Source: Thermoplasmata archaeon
GTDB lineage: Archaea > Thermoplasmatota > Thermoplasmata > Lutacidiplasmatales > UBA184
Length of the DNA: 7,845 nucleotides
Assembly (NCBI GenBank): GCA_030044105.1
Contig: JASHWL010000027.1
Location: forward strand, 1-7,845
Reading direction: 5' to 3'
Shown: one piece after another, positions 1 to 5,250 of the stretch
Layout of the letters: every line of letters begins with the position of its first letter
Numbering within the stretch: position 1 is the first letter of the stretch
Program-made: the position numbers and the translations under genes
Notes under the pieces: model-generated
What the model saw: the letters and a program-made list of their open reading frames with translations, nothing else
What the model was told of the DNA's origin: nothing
Database searches by the model: none

Positions 1-501
1 CGAGGACCGCAGCCGCATCACGGCCCGATGGAACTCGCTCGGATCCTCCGGGTCCATGTGCCGGTTCCACCACATCGCCCACCAGCCGCCCGGCCGGAGC
101 AGCCGCGCGACGTGCGGGATCCCGTGGTGGGCGTGGACCCAGTGGAACGAGGTCGCTGCGACGCCGAGGTCGAACGAGCCCTCGGGCAGATCGGCGCGTT
201 CGAAGGTGGACGGGACGATCCGGAGGCGGCGACCGGCGTGCAGCGTGGACGCCAGATACCGGCGGAAGCGCGGGTCGGGCTCGACCAGGTAGAGCGGGTC
301 CGCGCCGGCCCGCAGCAGCTCCCGGCTCGCGAGCCCCGGGCCCGGACCGATCTCGAAGACGGTCGCCCCGCGGTGGAGGCCGCACTGGGTCCGGAGGATC
401 TCGAAGACGCGGGGCGGGTACGGCAGGCGGTAGCGCAGGTACCCCGACGGATCGGCGCCGAAGGCACGGCGACCTTCGCGGCGTAGGAGCGAGGGAGCCA
501 T
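1..501 (-). CDS. Class I SAM-dependent methyltransferase, C-terminus cut by the window edge
   Basis: The reading frame opens at ATG (501-499) and stays open for 167 codons to the left edge, so the 3' end is missing. The translation has the class I methyltransferase landmarks in order: motif I VFEIGPGPG at residues 48-56 (SAM-binding glycine loop), acidic VEPD at 73-76 ending strand 2 (ribose contact), FDLGVAATSFHWV at 110-122 (motif II/IV region, similar to ubiE/trans-aconitate-type enzymes) and LLRPGGWW at 134-141. The N-terminal GYLRYRLPYPP is also common in this group. It should be a soluble enzyme moving a methyl group from SAM to a small molecule; the substrate cannot be read from the sequence. 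It is transcribed away from the aminotransferase. A T-rich patch centred 26 bases before the ATG fits a leaderless transcript. The long open frames on the opposite strand and in the adjacent minus frame are GC-rich shadows. Confidence 0.88.
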   Translation of the reverse strand, partial: MAPSLLRREGRRAFGADPSGYLRYRLPYPPRVFEILRTQCGLHRGATVFEIGPGPGLASRELLRAGADPLYLVEPDPRFRRYLASTLHAGRRLRIVPSTFERADLPEGSFDLGVAATSFHWVHAHHGIPHVARLLRPGGWWAMWWNRHMDPEDPSEFHRAVMRLRSS

Positions 502-522
502 CGCGCCTCCCGCGGGCGGCCG

Positions 523-530
523 GCAAAGAT
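523..530 (-). promoter_or_regulatory. Weak TATA-like element for the methyltransferase gene
   Basis: On the minus strand this reads CATCTTTG, an AT-rich patch in very GC-rich surroundings. It is centred 26 bases before the ATG at 501, the distance expected between an archaeal TATA box and a leaderless start. No Shine-Dalgarno lies between. The match to a TATA consensus is poor, so the case rests on spacing and local composition. Confidence 0.3.
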
Positions 531-568
531 GAGGTTGCCGCCGGGGGCCGACCCGCGGCCGGGAGGGC

Positions 569-577
569 TTTTGTAAG
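569..577 (+). promoter_or_regulatory. TATA-like element upstream of the aminotransferase gene
   Basis: TTTTGTAAG is the clearest AT-rich stretch in the 502-640 divergent gap. It would place transcription start near position 599 and give a leader of about 33 to 41 bases containing a GAGGGAG purine stretch (625-631) that could act as ribosome binding site. It contains the in-frame stop TAA (574-576), so the aminotransferase cannot begin upstream of it. Confidence 0.4.
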
Positions 578-582
578 CGGAG

Positions 583-601
583 CCGCTCGCCGGCCGAGCG
601 G
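583..601. promoter_or_regulatory. Inverted repeat between TATA-like element and aminotransferase start, possible operator
   Basis: The arms CCGCTCG (583-589) and CGAGCGG (595-601) are perfect reverse complements separated by CCGGC. The repeat lies just after the TATA-like element at 569-577 and over the predicted transcription start, a usual place for an archaeal repressor site. It could equally be a 5' leader stem-loop. In DNA this rich in GC, short palindromes arise often, so confidence is low. Confidence 0.3.
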
Positions 602-639
602 ACCGGCCCCGCGCGCGGCCCGCCGAGGGAGATGGGAGT

Positions 640-2007
640 CTGGATCCCCGCTTTGCGGCCGTCTTTGCGGAATACGAGCGGAGGACCCCCCGCTCGCGCG
701 AACTGAGCACCCGGGGCCGGGCCTGGAGCCCGCTCGGCGTCCACTCGAACTACCGCTTCCTCGATCCGTACCCGTTCTACGTCCACCGCGCGAGCGGCGT
801 GACCCTCTGGGACGCCGACGCGAACGACTACCTCGACTTCAACATGGGATTCGGGTCGCTGCAGAGCGGCCACGCCCACCCGAAGCTCGTCGAAGCGCTG
901 ACCCGCCAGCTCCACGACGGGAGCGTCTACGGCTACGAGTGGGAGCGCACGCCCGAGGTGGCCGAGCGGGTCTGCCGCCGGTACGGGATGGCCCAGGTCC
1001 GGTTCAGCACCACCGGGCTCGAGGCGACCCACCACGCGATCCGCTTCGCCCGTGCCTTCACCAAGAAGCGCTATGTCCTCAAGTTCGAGGGATCGTACCA
1101 CGGCTCGCACGACGAGCTCCTGGTCGGCGTCAAGCCCCGGATCCAGGTCGCCGGTCCTCCCGAACATCCCGCGTCCGCGCCCGCGTCCCCCGGCATCCTC
1201 GCCGAGGTCGCCGAGCGCACGCTCGTGGCGCCGTTCAACGATCTCGCGGCGACCCGCAAGATCGCGCGCGAGCACCGGGACGACCTCGCGGCGATCATCG
1301 CCGAGCCGATCCCGATGAACATGGGGTTCATCCTCCCGGAGCCGGAGTTCTTCCCCGGGCTCCGCGCGCTGTGCGATGAGCTGGGCGCGCTGCTGATCTT
1401 CGATGAGATCAAGACGGGCGCGAAGTACCCGCACGGGGCCGCGGACCGCGTGGGCGCGCGCCCGGACGTCCTCACCCTGGGGAAGTCGATCGCCTGCGGG
1501 GTGCCGCTCAGCGCGATCGCGGCGGGGCCAGGCATCCTGGACGAGGTCGGCCCCCGCCGGGTGGCGCATGCCGGGACCTACAACTCGAACCCGCTCGCGA
1601 TGGCGGCCTGCCTCGCCTCGCTCGATCACATCCTGACCGACGACGCCCTCGCGCGCTCGGCGGCGCTCAACGCCCGCCTCGCGCGCGGCTACGCCGAGGT
1701 CTTCCGCGACGCGCACGTCACGGCGCACGTCGCCTCGGACGCGGTGTCGGGCACGGTCTACTTCGCCGACCACCCGGTCCGGAACTGGCGGGATTTCCTG
1801 ACGGTCGACGGCGACCGCTCGATGCTGTACTACTACCTCTGCCTGAACCGCGGCCTGATCCCCTCGGGCACCGGGCCCGACGAGCAGTGGACGATCTCGG
1901 TCCAGCACACGGAAGCGGATGTCGATCGCCACCTCGAGATCCTCGCGGCCGTCGCCGCCGATCTCGCGGGCGCGCCCCAGGCCGGCGAGATCGAGGAATC
2001 GGTCTAG
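640..2007 (+). CDS. Class III PLP aminotransferase, glutamate-1-semialdehyde aminomutase-like; 5' end uncertain
   Basis: A fold-type I PLP enzyme of the class III aminotransferase family, closest in pattern to glutamate-1-semialdehyde aminomutase. Numbering from 640: TTGLEAT at 124-130 (phosphate-binding region), GSYHGSHDELL near 152-162 with the cofactor-stacking YH pair, FDEIKTG with the PLP-nitrogen aspartate D255, LGKSI with the Schiff-base lysine K282, and GTYNSNP at 312-318. The open frame gives 455 residues, the family's normal size. The first ATG/GTG/TTG in frame is GTG at 799, but the 53 codons before it encode family-like sequence (VFAEYERRTPRSREL, then DPYPFYVHRASG), so starting at 799 would remove part of the N-terminal domain. 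I start at CTG 640, about 9 bases after GAGGGA; see the finding on a lost G after ATG 632. The substrate is unknown: it could be true GSA aminomutase (tetrapyrrole synthesis) or a relative acting on another amino acid or amine. It converges on the cupin gene 30 bases downstream. Confidence 0.9.
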   Translation: MDPRFAAVFAEYERRTPRSRELSTRGRAWSPLGVHSNYRFLDPYPFYVHRASGVTLWDADANDYLDFNMGFGSLQSGHAHPKLVEALTRQLHDGSVYGYEWERTPEVAERVCRRYGMAQVRFSTTGLEATHHAIRFARAFTKKRYVLKFEGSYHGSHDELLVGVKPRIQVAGPPEHPASAPASPGILAEVAERTLVAPFNDLAATRKIAREHRDDLAAIIAEPIPMNMGFILPEPEFFPGLRALCDELGALLIFDEIKTGAKYPHGAADRVGARPDVLTLGKSIACGVPLSAIAAGPGILDEVGPRRVAHAGTYNSNPLAMAACLASLDHILTDDALARSAALNARLARGYAEVFRDAHVTAHVASDAVSGTVYFADHPVRNWRDFLTVDGDRSMLYYYLCLNRGLIPSGTGPDEQWTISVQHTEADVDRHLEILAAVAADLAGAPQAGEIEESV

Positions 2008-2037
2008 GCGCGAGGATCGGGCCGCGCGCTCCCGCCG

Positions 2038-2358
2038 CTACGGGGCGATCCGCTCCGGCGGGGCGAAGACGACCAGGAGCACCAGCTCCTCCTCGATGGC
2101 GTGGAATCGGTGGGGGACGTGGGCCGGCACGAAGAGGACGGTGCCGGGCGACGCCTCCGAGTCGACGCTCCCGTGCTGGAGCCGACCGCGGCCGCGCACG
2201 ACGAAGTAGACCTCATCCTCCGAGTGCGGCCGCTGGCGGTCGACGCCGCCGGCGGGAAGCACGTACACCCCCGCGCTCATCGTCATGGACCGCAGGAACT
2301 CGGCCCAGCCGCCGGGCGCGACCCGGGCGCGAGCGACCTCCGCCTCGAGGTCGGTCAT
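2038..2358 (-). CDS. Small single-domain cupin (cupin_2 type)
   Basis: A 106-residue protein that is essentially one cupin barrel. Motif 1 is RPHSEDEVYFVVRGRG (residues 43-58), with H45 and E49 as likely metal ligands; the usual second histidine of HxH is replaced by E47, which is common in this subgroup. Motif 2 is PGTVLFVPAHVPHRF (71-85), with H83 as the remaining ligand. It probably binds a divalent metal and could be a small dioxygenase, isomerase or ligand-binding protein; the sequence does not decide. I chose ATG 2358 because a TATA-like GATAAGTT is centred about 26 bases upstream, as for a leaderless gene. GTG at 2376 would add six residues, but it sits inside a GAGGTG sequence. The gene is divergent from the Rieske oxygenase with a 92-base gap, so co-regulation is plausible, and converges on the aminotransferase. 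Confidence 0.87.
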   Translation of the reverse strand: MTDLEAEVARARVAPGGWAEFLRSMTMSAGVYVLPAGGVDRQRPHSEDEVYFVVRGRGRLQHGSVDSEASPGTVLFVPAHVPHRFHAIEEELVLLVVFAPPERIAP

Positions 2359-2379
2359 CGTGCCGGGAAGGCCCACCTC

Positions 2380-2387
2380 AACTTATC
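2380..2387 (-). promoter_or_regulatory. TATA-like element for the cupin gene
   Basis: On the minus strand it reads GATAAGTT, centred 25 to 26 bases before the ATG at 2358. The spacing fits a leaderless archaeal transcript and supports that ATG over GTG 2376, which would be only about 8 bases from the element. Confidence 0.42.
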
Positions 2388-2395
2388 GGCTCGCG

Positions 2396-2438
2396 CCCGG
2401 ACGAGTTCCCTCCCGAAGGCCGTAAGGCGCTCGTCGGG
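2396..2438. promoter_or_regulatory. Spaced inverted repeat in the cupin/Rieske divergent promoter
   Basis: The left arm CCCGGACGAG (2396-2405) and right arm CTCGTCGGG (2430-2438) are reverse complements apart from one extra G in the left arm. They are separated by 24 bases and flank the TATA-like GTAAGG of the Rieske gene. The arm centres are about three helical turns apart, so a dimeric regulator could bind one face and control both genes. This is inference from symmetry and position. Confidence 0.3.
2422..2427 (+). promoter_or_regulatory. TATA-like element for the Rieske oxygenase gene
   Basis: GTAAGG is the most AT-rich hexamer in this part of the gap and is centred 26 to 27 bases before the GTG at 2451. 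No Shine-Dalgarno is seen between them, so a leaderless transcript is likely. It is a weak match to a TATA box. Confidence 0.33.
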
Positions 2439-2450
2439 TGTCGCCGCGCT

Positions 2451-3653
2451 GTGACGCCACCTTCCGGGAGGTCCGCTCCGCCCGCGGTCCCGGCGGAAGC
2501 GCCGGACTCGGCGGCCGGATCCGTCTCCACACCGGCGGGTCGCAGCTACTGGGATCCGTCGATCTACGAGATCGAGCTCGACCGGTGCTTCTACCGGAAC
2601 TGGCTGTGCGTGGGGCGCGAGGAACAGCTCTCGAAGCCGGGCGACTTCCGGACGCGCGCGGTGGGCCGGGAGCAGATCCTTCTCGTCCGGGACACCGACG
2701 GGACGCTCCGCGGATTCTACAACCTCTGCCGCCACCGCGGGAGCCGGGTCGTCGTCCCGGCGGAGGGGACCGGCGCGCGCTCGTTCATCTGCCCCTACCA
2801 CGCCTGGTCGTACGGCCTCGACGGTCGGCTCGTCGGGGCCCCGCACATGGACGGCCAGCCCGGCTTCGAGCGGGCCGAATCGGGCCTCCATCCGATCCGC
2901 GTCGCGACCTGGGGCGGGTTCGTCTGGGCGAACCTCGAGCCCGGCGGCGAGACCCTCGCGGCCGCGCTCGCGCCGTTCTTCGGGCGCTTCGATCGACTGC
3001 CGCTCGCGGACCTCCGGCTCGGGGGCCGACGCGAGTACGAGGTCGAGGCGAACTGGAAGATCCTCGTCGAGAACTTCTCGGAGTGCTACCACTGCGCGCC
3101 GGTGCATCCCGCCCTCAACCGGCTCACGCCGTACCTGTCGGGCGCGAACGACGCCCGGTTCCTGGGGCCGTCCGGTCCGGGGCGGTTCGCGGGAGGCTAC
3201 ATGGAGTTCGCCGGGGACTTCCAGTCGATGACGCGGACGGGCTACACCCGTCGACCCCGGATCCCGGGCACGACGGCCGAGGACCGCCGGCGCGTCTACT
3301 ACTACGTCGTGTTCCCCAACCTCTTCTTCAGCCTGCACCCGGACTACCTCATGGTCCACCGGTGCTGGCCCACCTCGCCGACGCACTCGCGGATCGAGAA
3401 CGAGTTCTACTTCCCGCCGCAGGCGATGGACGATCCGACCTTCGACCCCACCGACGCGATTGATCTGTGGGACGAGATCAACCGGCAGGACTGGGAGGTC
3501 TGCGCCCTCGCCCAGCAGGGCATGCGGTCCCGCGCCTGGAGCGGCGGCCGGTACAGCGACAAGGAGCCGCTGGTGCGCGACTTCGACGCGTTCGTCGCAC
3601 ACGAGCTCGCTCGGCCGGATCCCCCGCACTCGCCGGGGAACGACGTAGCCTAG
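2451..3653 (+). CDS. Rieske non-heme iron oxygenase, alpha subunit (choline/carnitine/betaine monooxygenase-like)
   Basis: A 400-residue Rieske oxygenase catalytic subunit, full family length. The N-terminal domain binds a [2Fe-2S] cluster through C93 and H95 (CRH) and C114 and H117 (CPYH), with 18 residues between the two pairs. The C-terminal domain has ENFSECYHCAPVHP: E211 at the electron-transfer bridging position, H214 and H219 as iron ligands, and D347 (QDWEVC) as the third ligand. GGRYSDKEPLVRDFDAFV near the C-terminus is typical. From memory, a glutamate rather than aspartate at the bridge is a feature of carnitine monooxygenase CntA and related quaternary-amine oxygenases, so an N-methylated substrate is a reasonable guess, not proven. 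Such enzymes need a flavin/ferredoxin reductase, and none is in this window. GTG 2451 is chosen because of the TATA-like spacing and because earlier codons run antisense to the cupin. Residues 2-32 are a low-complexity Pro/Ala/Ser leader. Confidence 0.92.
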   Translation: MTPPSGRSAPPAVPAEAPDSAAGSVSTPAGRSYWDPSIYEIELDRCFYRNWLCVGREEQLSKPGDFRTRAVGREQILLVRDTDGTLRGFYNLCRHRGSRVVVPAEGTGARSFICPYHAWSYGLDGRLVGAPHMDGQPGFERAESGLHPIRVATWGGFVWANLEPGGETLAAALAPFFGRFDRLPLADLRLGGRREYEVEANWKILVENFSECYHCAPVHPALNRLTPYLSGANDARFLGPSGPGRFAGGYMEFAGDFQSMTRTGYTRRPRIPGTTAEDRRRVYYYVVFPNLFFSLHPDYLMVHRCWPTSPTHSRIENEFYFPPQAMDDPTFDPTDAIDLWDEINRQDWEVCALAQQGMRSRAWSGGRYSDKEPLVRDFDAFVAHELARPDPPHSPGNDVA

Positions 3654-3680
3654 CGGGCCCCGTACGCTCCGGTCCGGGCT

Positions 3681-3732
3681 CTCGGAAAAGGTTGGTCCGG
3701 CGGAGCCGCCCGATCGGGCGGGGTCCGCCGGA
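3681..3732 (-). terminator. Strong stem-loop followed by a T run, terminator for the 82-residue gene
   Basis: The outer arms TCCGGCGGA (3696-3704) and TCCGCCGGA (3724-3732) pair perfectly over 9 bp. Inside lies CCGCCCGATCGGGCGG (3706-3721), a perfect 16-base palindrome, with one unpaired G on one side and two on the other. Read on the minus strand, the hairpin lies 18 bases after the stop codon at 3751 and is followed by CCAACCTTTTCC, an intrinsic-terminator-like layout. It also sits 42 bases after the Rieske stop codon and could block read-through in both directions or shape the 3' end of that mRNA. The structure is certain from the sequence; its role is inferred. Confidence 0.55.
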
Positions 3733-3750
3733 AGCGCGAGGCGGCTCGGC

Positions 3751-3999
3751 CTACCCGGGGGCGGGCTCGAGGGCCGCCTCGGGTTCGGTCTCCGACTTCC
3801 TCGGGGTGCCGAACCACCGCCGGATCCGCGCCCAGACGCCCGGTCCAGCGGCCGCGCGGGCCGAGGGACGGGTCACCTGGGCGACGACCCAGTGGTAGTC
3901 CTCGCGGGGGAACTCGCGAGCCGCGAATTCCCTAACGCCGACCCCCCCAGGAAGGGAGGCCGCAGCGCCGTTGGTTCGGGCCATCTGCGTTGTCAGCAT
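3751..3999 (-). CDS. Uncharacterised 82-residue protein
   Basis: I do not recognise a family. The 82-residue product has no membrane segment, no cysteine and no metal motif. The first 30 residues are Ala/Gly/Thr-rich, residues about 30-45 (REDYHWVVAQVTR) could form a strand or helix, the part around VWARIRRWFGTPRK is basic and amphipathic, and the tail (ETEPEAALEPAPG) is acidic and proline-rich. The case that it is real rests on its signals: ATG 3999 is preceded by GAGGAGG with 6 bases between, a CTATATG element lies where it would give a leader of about 21 bases, and a stem-loop with a T run follows the stop. A second ATG at codon 6 is possible. It stands alone on its strand, about 210 bases from the DUF981-like gene. 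Confidence 0.6.
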   Translation of the reverse strand: MLTTQMARTNGAAASLPGGVGVREFAAREFPREDYHWVVAQVTRPSARAAAGPGVWARIRRWFGTPRKSETEPEAALEPAPG

Positions 4000-4005
4000 G
4001 CTCTC

Positions 4006-4012
4006 CCTCCTC
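4006..4012 (-). promoter_or_regulatory. Shine-Dalgarno site of the 82-residue gene
   Basis: The minus strand reads GAGGAGG, 6 bases before ATG 3999. It is one of the two clearest ribosome binding sites in the window and fixes this start. Confidence 0.6.
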
Positions 4013-4043
4013 GGTCATGGTCACGGTTCCCAGCCGCCCGCCC

Positions 4044-4050
4044 CTATATG
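4044..4050 (-). promoter_or_regulatory. TATA box, likely for the 82-residue gene
   Basis: CTATATG (CATATAG on the minus strand) is the best TATA-like sequence in the window. On the minus strand it predicts a transcription start near 4021 and a leader of about 21 bases carrying the GAGGAGG site. The element is nearly symmetrical, and an ATG lies 30 bases away on the plus strand at 4077, so activity in that direction cannot be excluded. Confidence 0.5.
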
Positions 4051-4209
4051 ACGGAGGCGGTCGCGAGGAACGATACATGGCAGGGCATGGCACGCCCTTC
4101 GGGGGCGAGGCCACCTCACATAGATGTCCGCCAGAGCATGTCGCTCCAATAGCTACAATCGGCCCAAAGCGGGCGGGATGGAAGTGGTTGGACCTCGGGT
4201 CCCGCACCC
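4051..4209. other. Gap without a convincing gene
   Basis: This stretch lies between the promoter of the 82-residue gene and the stop of the DUF981-like gene. It is a little less GC-rich than its surroundings. It holds a short direct repeat CATGGCA (4076-4082 and 4086-4092) and a hairpin, CGCCC (4093-4097) with GGGCG (4103-4107) around a TTCGG loop. An open frame from ATG 4077 to TGA 4247 exists on the plus strand, but its product looks like chance sequence and its end overlaps the DUF981-like gene. I could not fold the region into a tRNA or match it to a known RNA. Confidence 0.5.
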
Positions 4210-4875
4210 CTACGGGGGGCTCGCCAGGTGGGCCCACGCCGCGGTGAAGCCGTAGGCGACCGCCGCGATCCCGGCCAGGATCACCGCGATCAGGAACAGC
4301 CCGACCAGGGTCCGCCACAGCCATGGGTACGCCGGGGACGCCGGCGAGGGGAGCGGGGCGGTCTTCGGGTCGACCGGCCCGGTGATGAACCAGTCGACGA
4401 ACAGCGTGGCCGGGTACGCCAGGATGGCCACTCCTCCGAACGCGAGGTAGAGCAGGAACGTCTCGAACGGGTCCTGGGTCAGACCGAGCTGGTACGCCCG
4501 GGTCCCGTAGTAGATGATGCCCGACCCCGCGACCGCCGCGACGATGCCCACGAAGTGCGTGGGGAGGCCGCGGTAGACCGCGACCCCGAAGCCGATCAGG
4601 ATGATCGAGAGCATGAACAGGGGGTCGAAGAAGAACAGGTCGTACGCCCCGAACGAGACCGGGATCGGCCAGGTCAGCTCGCCCCAGAGGGCCACGAGCC
4701 CGATCCCTCCGCCGAGGAGCGCGAGCATCGAGGCCCCGCCCTTGAGGTGGCTCACGGCGCGCTCGTGGTCTTTTCTCCGGTACTTGACGAAGACCGTGAA
4801 CGCCATGTAGAACACGACGACGGTCGCCAGGATCAGCAGGTCCAGGATCAGCGTGAGGTCATCGATGAACGACAT
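4210..4875 (-). CDS. Six-helix membrane protein, DUF981-like
   Basis: A 221-residue integral membrane protein with about six hydrophobic helices: residues 8-30, 46-66, 82-101, 107-125, 139-162 and 188-212. The loop after helix 1 is strongly basic (KYRRKDHERA), which suggests it faces the cytoplasm. Features such as YDLFFFDPLFML (79-90), the GAYD just before it and the polar, proline-rich loop before the last helix fit my memory of the DUF981 family, found mainly in archaea and without a known function. No catalytic or transport motif is visible. ATG 4875 is preceded by AAAGGAG with 7 bases between, so the start is secure. It is divergent from the 69-residue gene with a 151-base gap. Confidence 0.85.
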   Translation of the reverse strand: MSFIDDLTLILDLLILATVVVFYMAFTVFVKYRRKDHERAVSHLKGGASMLALLGGGIGLVALWGELTWPIPVSFGAYDLFFFDPLFMLSIILIGFGVAVYRGLPTHFVGIVAAVAGSGIIYYGTRAYQLGLTQDPFETFLLYLAFGGVAILAYPATLFVDWFITGPVDPKTAPLPSPASPAYPWLWRTLVGLFLIAVILAGIAAVAYGFTAAWAHLASPP

Positions 4876-4882
4876 GTTCGTG

Positions 4883-4889
4883 CTCCTTT
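4883..4889 (-). promoter_or_regulatory. Shine-Dalgarno site of the DUF981-like gene
   Basis: The minus strand reads AAAGGAG, 7 bases before ATG 4875. This shows a leadered mRNA here, in contrast to the apparently leaderless neighbours. Confidence 0.62.
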
Positions 4890-4907
4890 CGCGGGCGTCT
4901 CCTCAGG

Positions 4908-4921
4908 TCCCCTTCGGGGGA
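4908..4921. other. Small hairpin upstream of the DUF981-like gene
   Basis: TCCCC and GGGGA pair over 5 bp around TTCG (CGAA on the minus strand), a very stable tetraloop type if transcribed. It lies between the TATA-like element at 4928-4935 and the ATG, about where transcription would start, so it may be at the very 5' end of the mRNA or just outside it. It may be chance. Confidence 0.25.
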
Positions 4922-4927
4922 GCCGCT

Positions 4928-4935
4928 TGAATAGG
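4928..4935 (-). promoter_or_regulatory. TATA-like element for the DUF981-like gene
   Basis: The minus strand reads CTATTCAA within an AT-rich patch (about 4927-4950). It would start transcription near 4905 and give a leader of about 30 bases that contains the AAAGGAG site. Confidence 0.4.
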
Positions 4936-4997
4936 CTTTGGTGAAATCAAGCTGACCTCGGCGCCGGCCCGGCCTCGCGACCGCGGCCATCGGCAGG

Positions 4998-5003
4998 CTA
5001 AAG
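4998..5003 (+). promoter_or_regulatory. TATA-like element for the 69-residue gene
   Basis: CTAAAG is centred 26 to 27 bases before GTG 5027 in otherwise very GC-rich DNA, with no Shine-Dalgarno between. It fits a leaderless transcript and helps to choose this start. Confidence 0.4.
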
Positions 5004-5026
5004 CCCCGCGCGGCGCTCCGCCGCAC

Positions 5027-5236
5027 GTGGAGCGGACGTTCAACTCGGTCACCCAGGTCTCGTTCGACCGGGAGACCCGCACGCTCATGGTCGTCACCGA
5101 GGGACGGACCGTGACGATCGACGGGGTCGACCGCTTCTACGTGCGGTCGGTCCCCTGGACCGAGGCCGACGGCACCGTGCGGACCGTCCGGGGCCATCTC
5201 TCGGTGAACGGGAACGTCGCGGCGCTCGAGGACTGA
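5027..5236 (+). CDS. Uncharacterised 69-residue beta-rich protein
   Basis: I do not recognise the family. The 69-residue product starts at GTG and alternates polar and hydrophobic residues in short strands separated by turns (TQVSFDRETRTLMVVTEGR, then VTIDGVDRFYVRSVPW, then a DGTVRTVRGHLSVNG hairpin), which suggests a small soluble beta-sheet domain. It has no cysteine, no histidine cluster beyond H57, no signal peptide and no membrane segment. The regular composition and codon pattern, with G/C in the third position of nearly every codon, and the TATA-like element 26 bases upstream support a real gene. It is divergent from the DUF981-like gene and its stop is only 14 bases from the stop of the YVTN gene. 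Confidence 0.65.
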   Translation: MERTFNSVTQVSFDRETRTLMVVTEGRTVTIDGVDRFYVRSVPWTEADGTVRTVRGHLSVNGNVAALED

Positions 5237-5250
5237 CCGGCGGCGGACGC

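Noticed and set aside
31..37. C18 of the YVTN protein as a lipobox (feature lies at 5251-6282)
   Set aside because: The cysteine is in the middle of the hydrophobic helix, which continues for about nine more residues, and the preceding residues do not form a lipobox.
18..710. Long open frame on the minus strand next to the methyltransferase frame
   Set aside because: Its product is Arg/Ser/Pro-rich nonsense and it overlaps the frame with clear methyltransferase motifs; a GC-rich shadow.
1887..2450. Upstream extension of the Rieske frame to 1887
   Set aside because: It would run over the end of the aminotransferase and antisense to the cupin, and the added residues are low-complexity Arg/Pro/Ala.
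2355..3629. 424-residue open frame antisense to the Rieske gene
   Set aside because: No domain or hydrophobic pattern; composition is typical of an antisense shadow in high-GC DNA.
4051..4209. tRNA or known structured RNA in the gap
   Set aside because: I could not find a T-arm, anticodon arm or cloverleaf on either strand, nor RNase P or SRP-like conserved boxes.
4077..4247. Small plus-strand frame after the symmetrical TATA box
   Set aside because: Product is Gly/Pro-rich without structure and its end overlaps the DUF981-like gene; kept only as a possibility in the gap description.
4228..4944. 238-residue plus-strand frame antisense to the DUF981-like gene
   Set aside because: Highly charged shadow (Arg/Asp/Glu) of a membrane protein gene.
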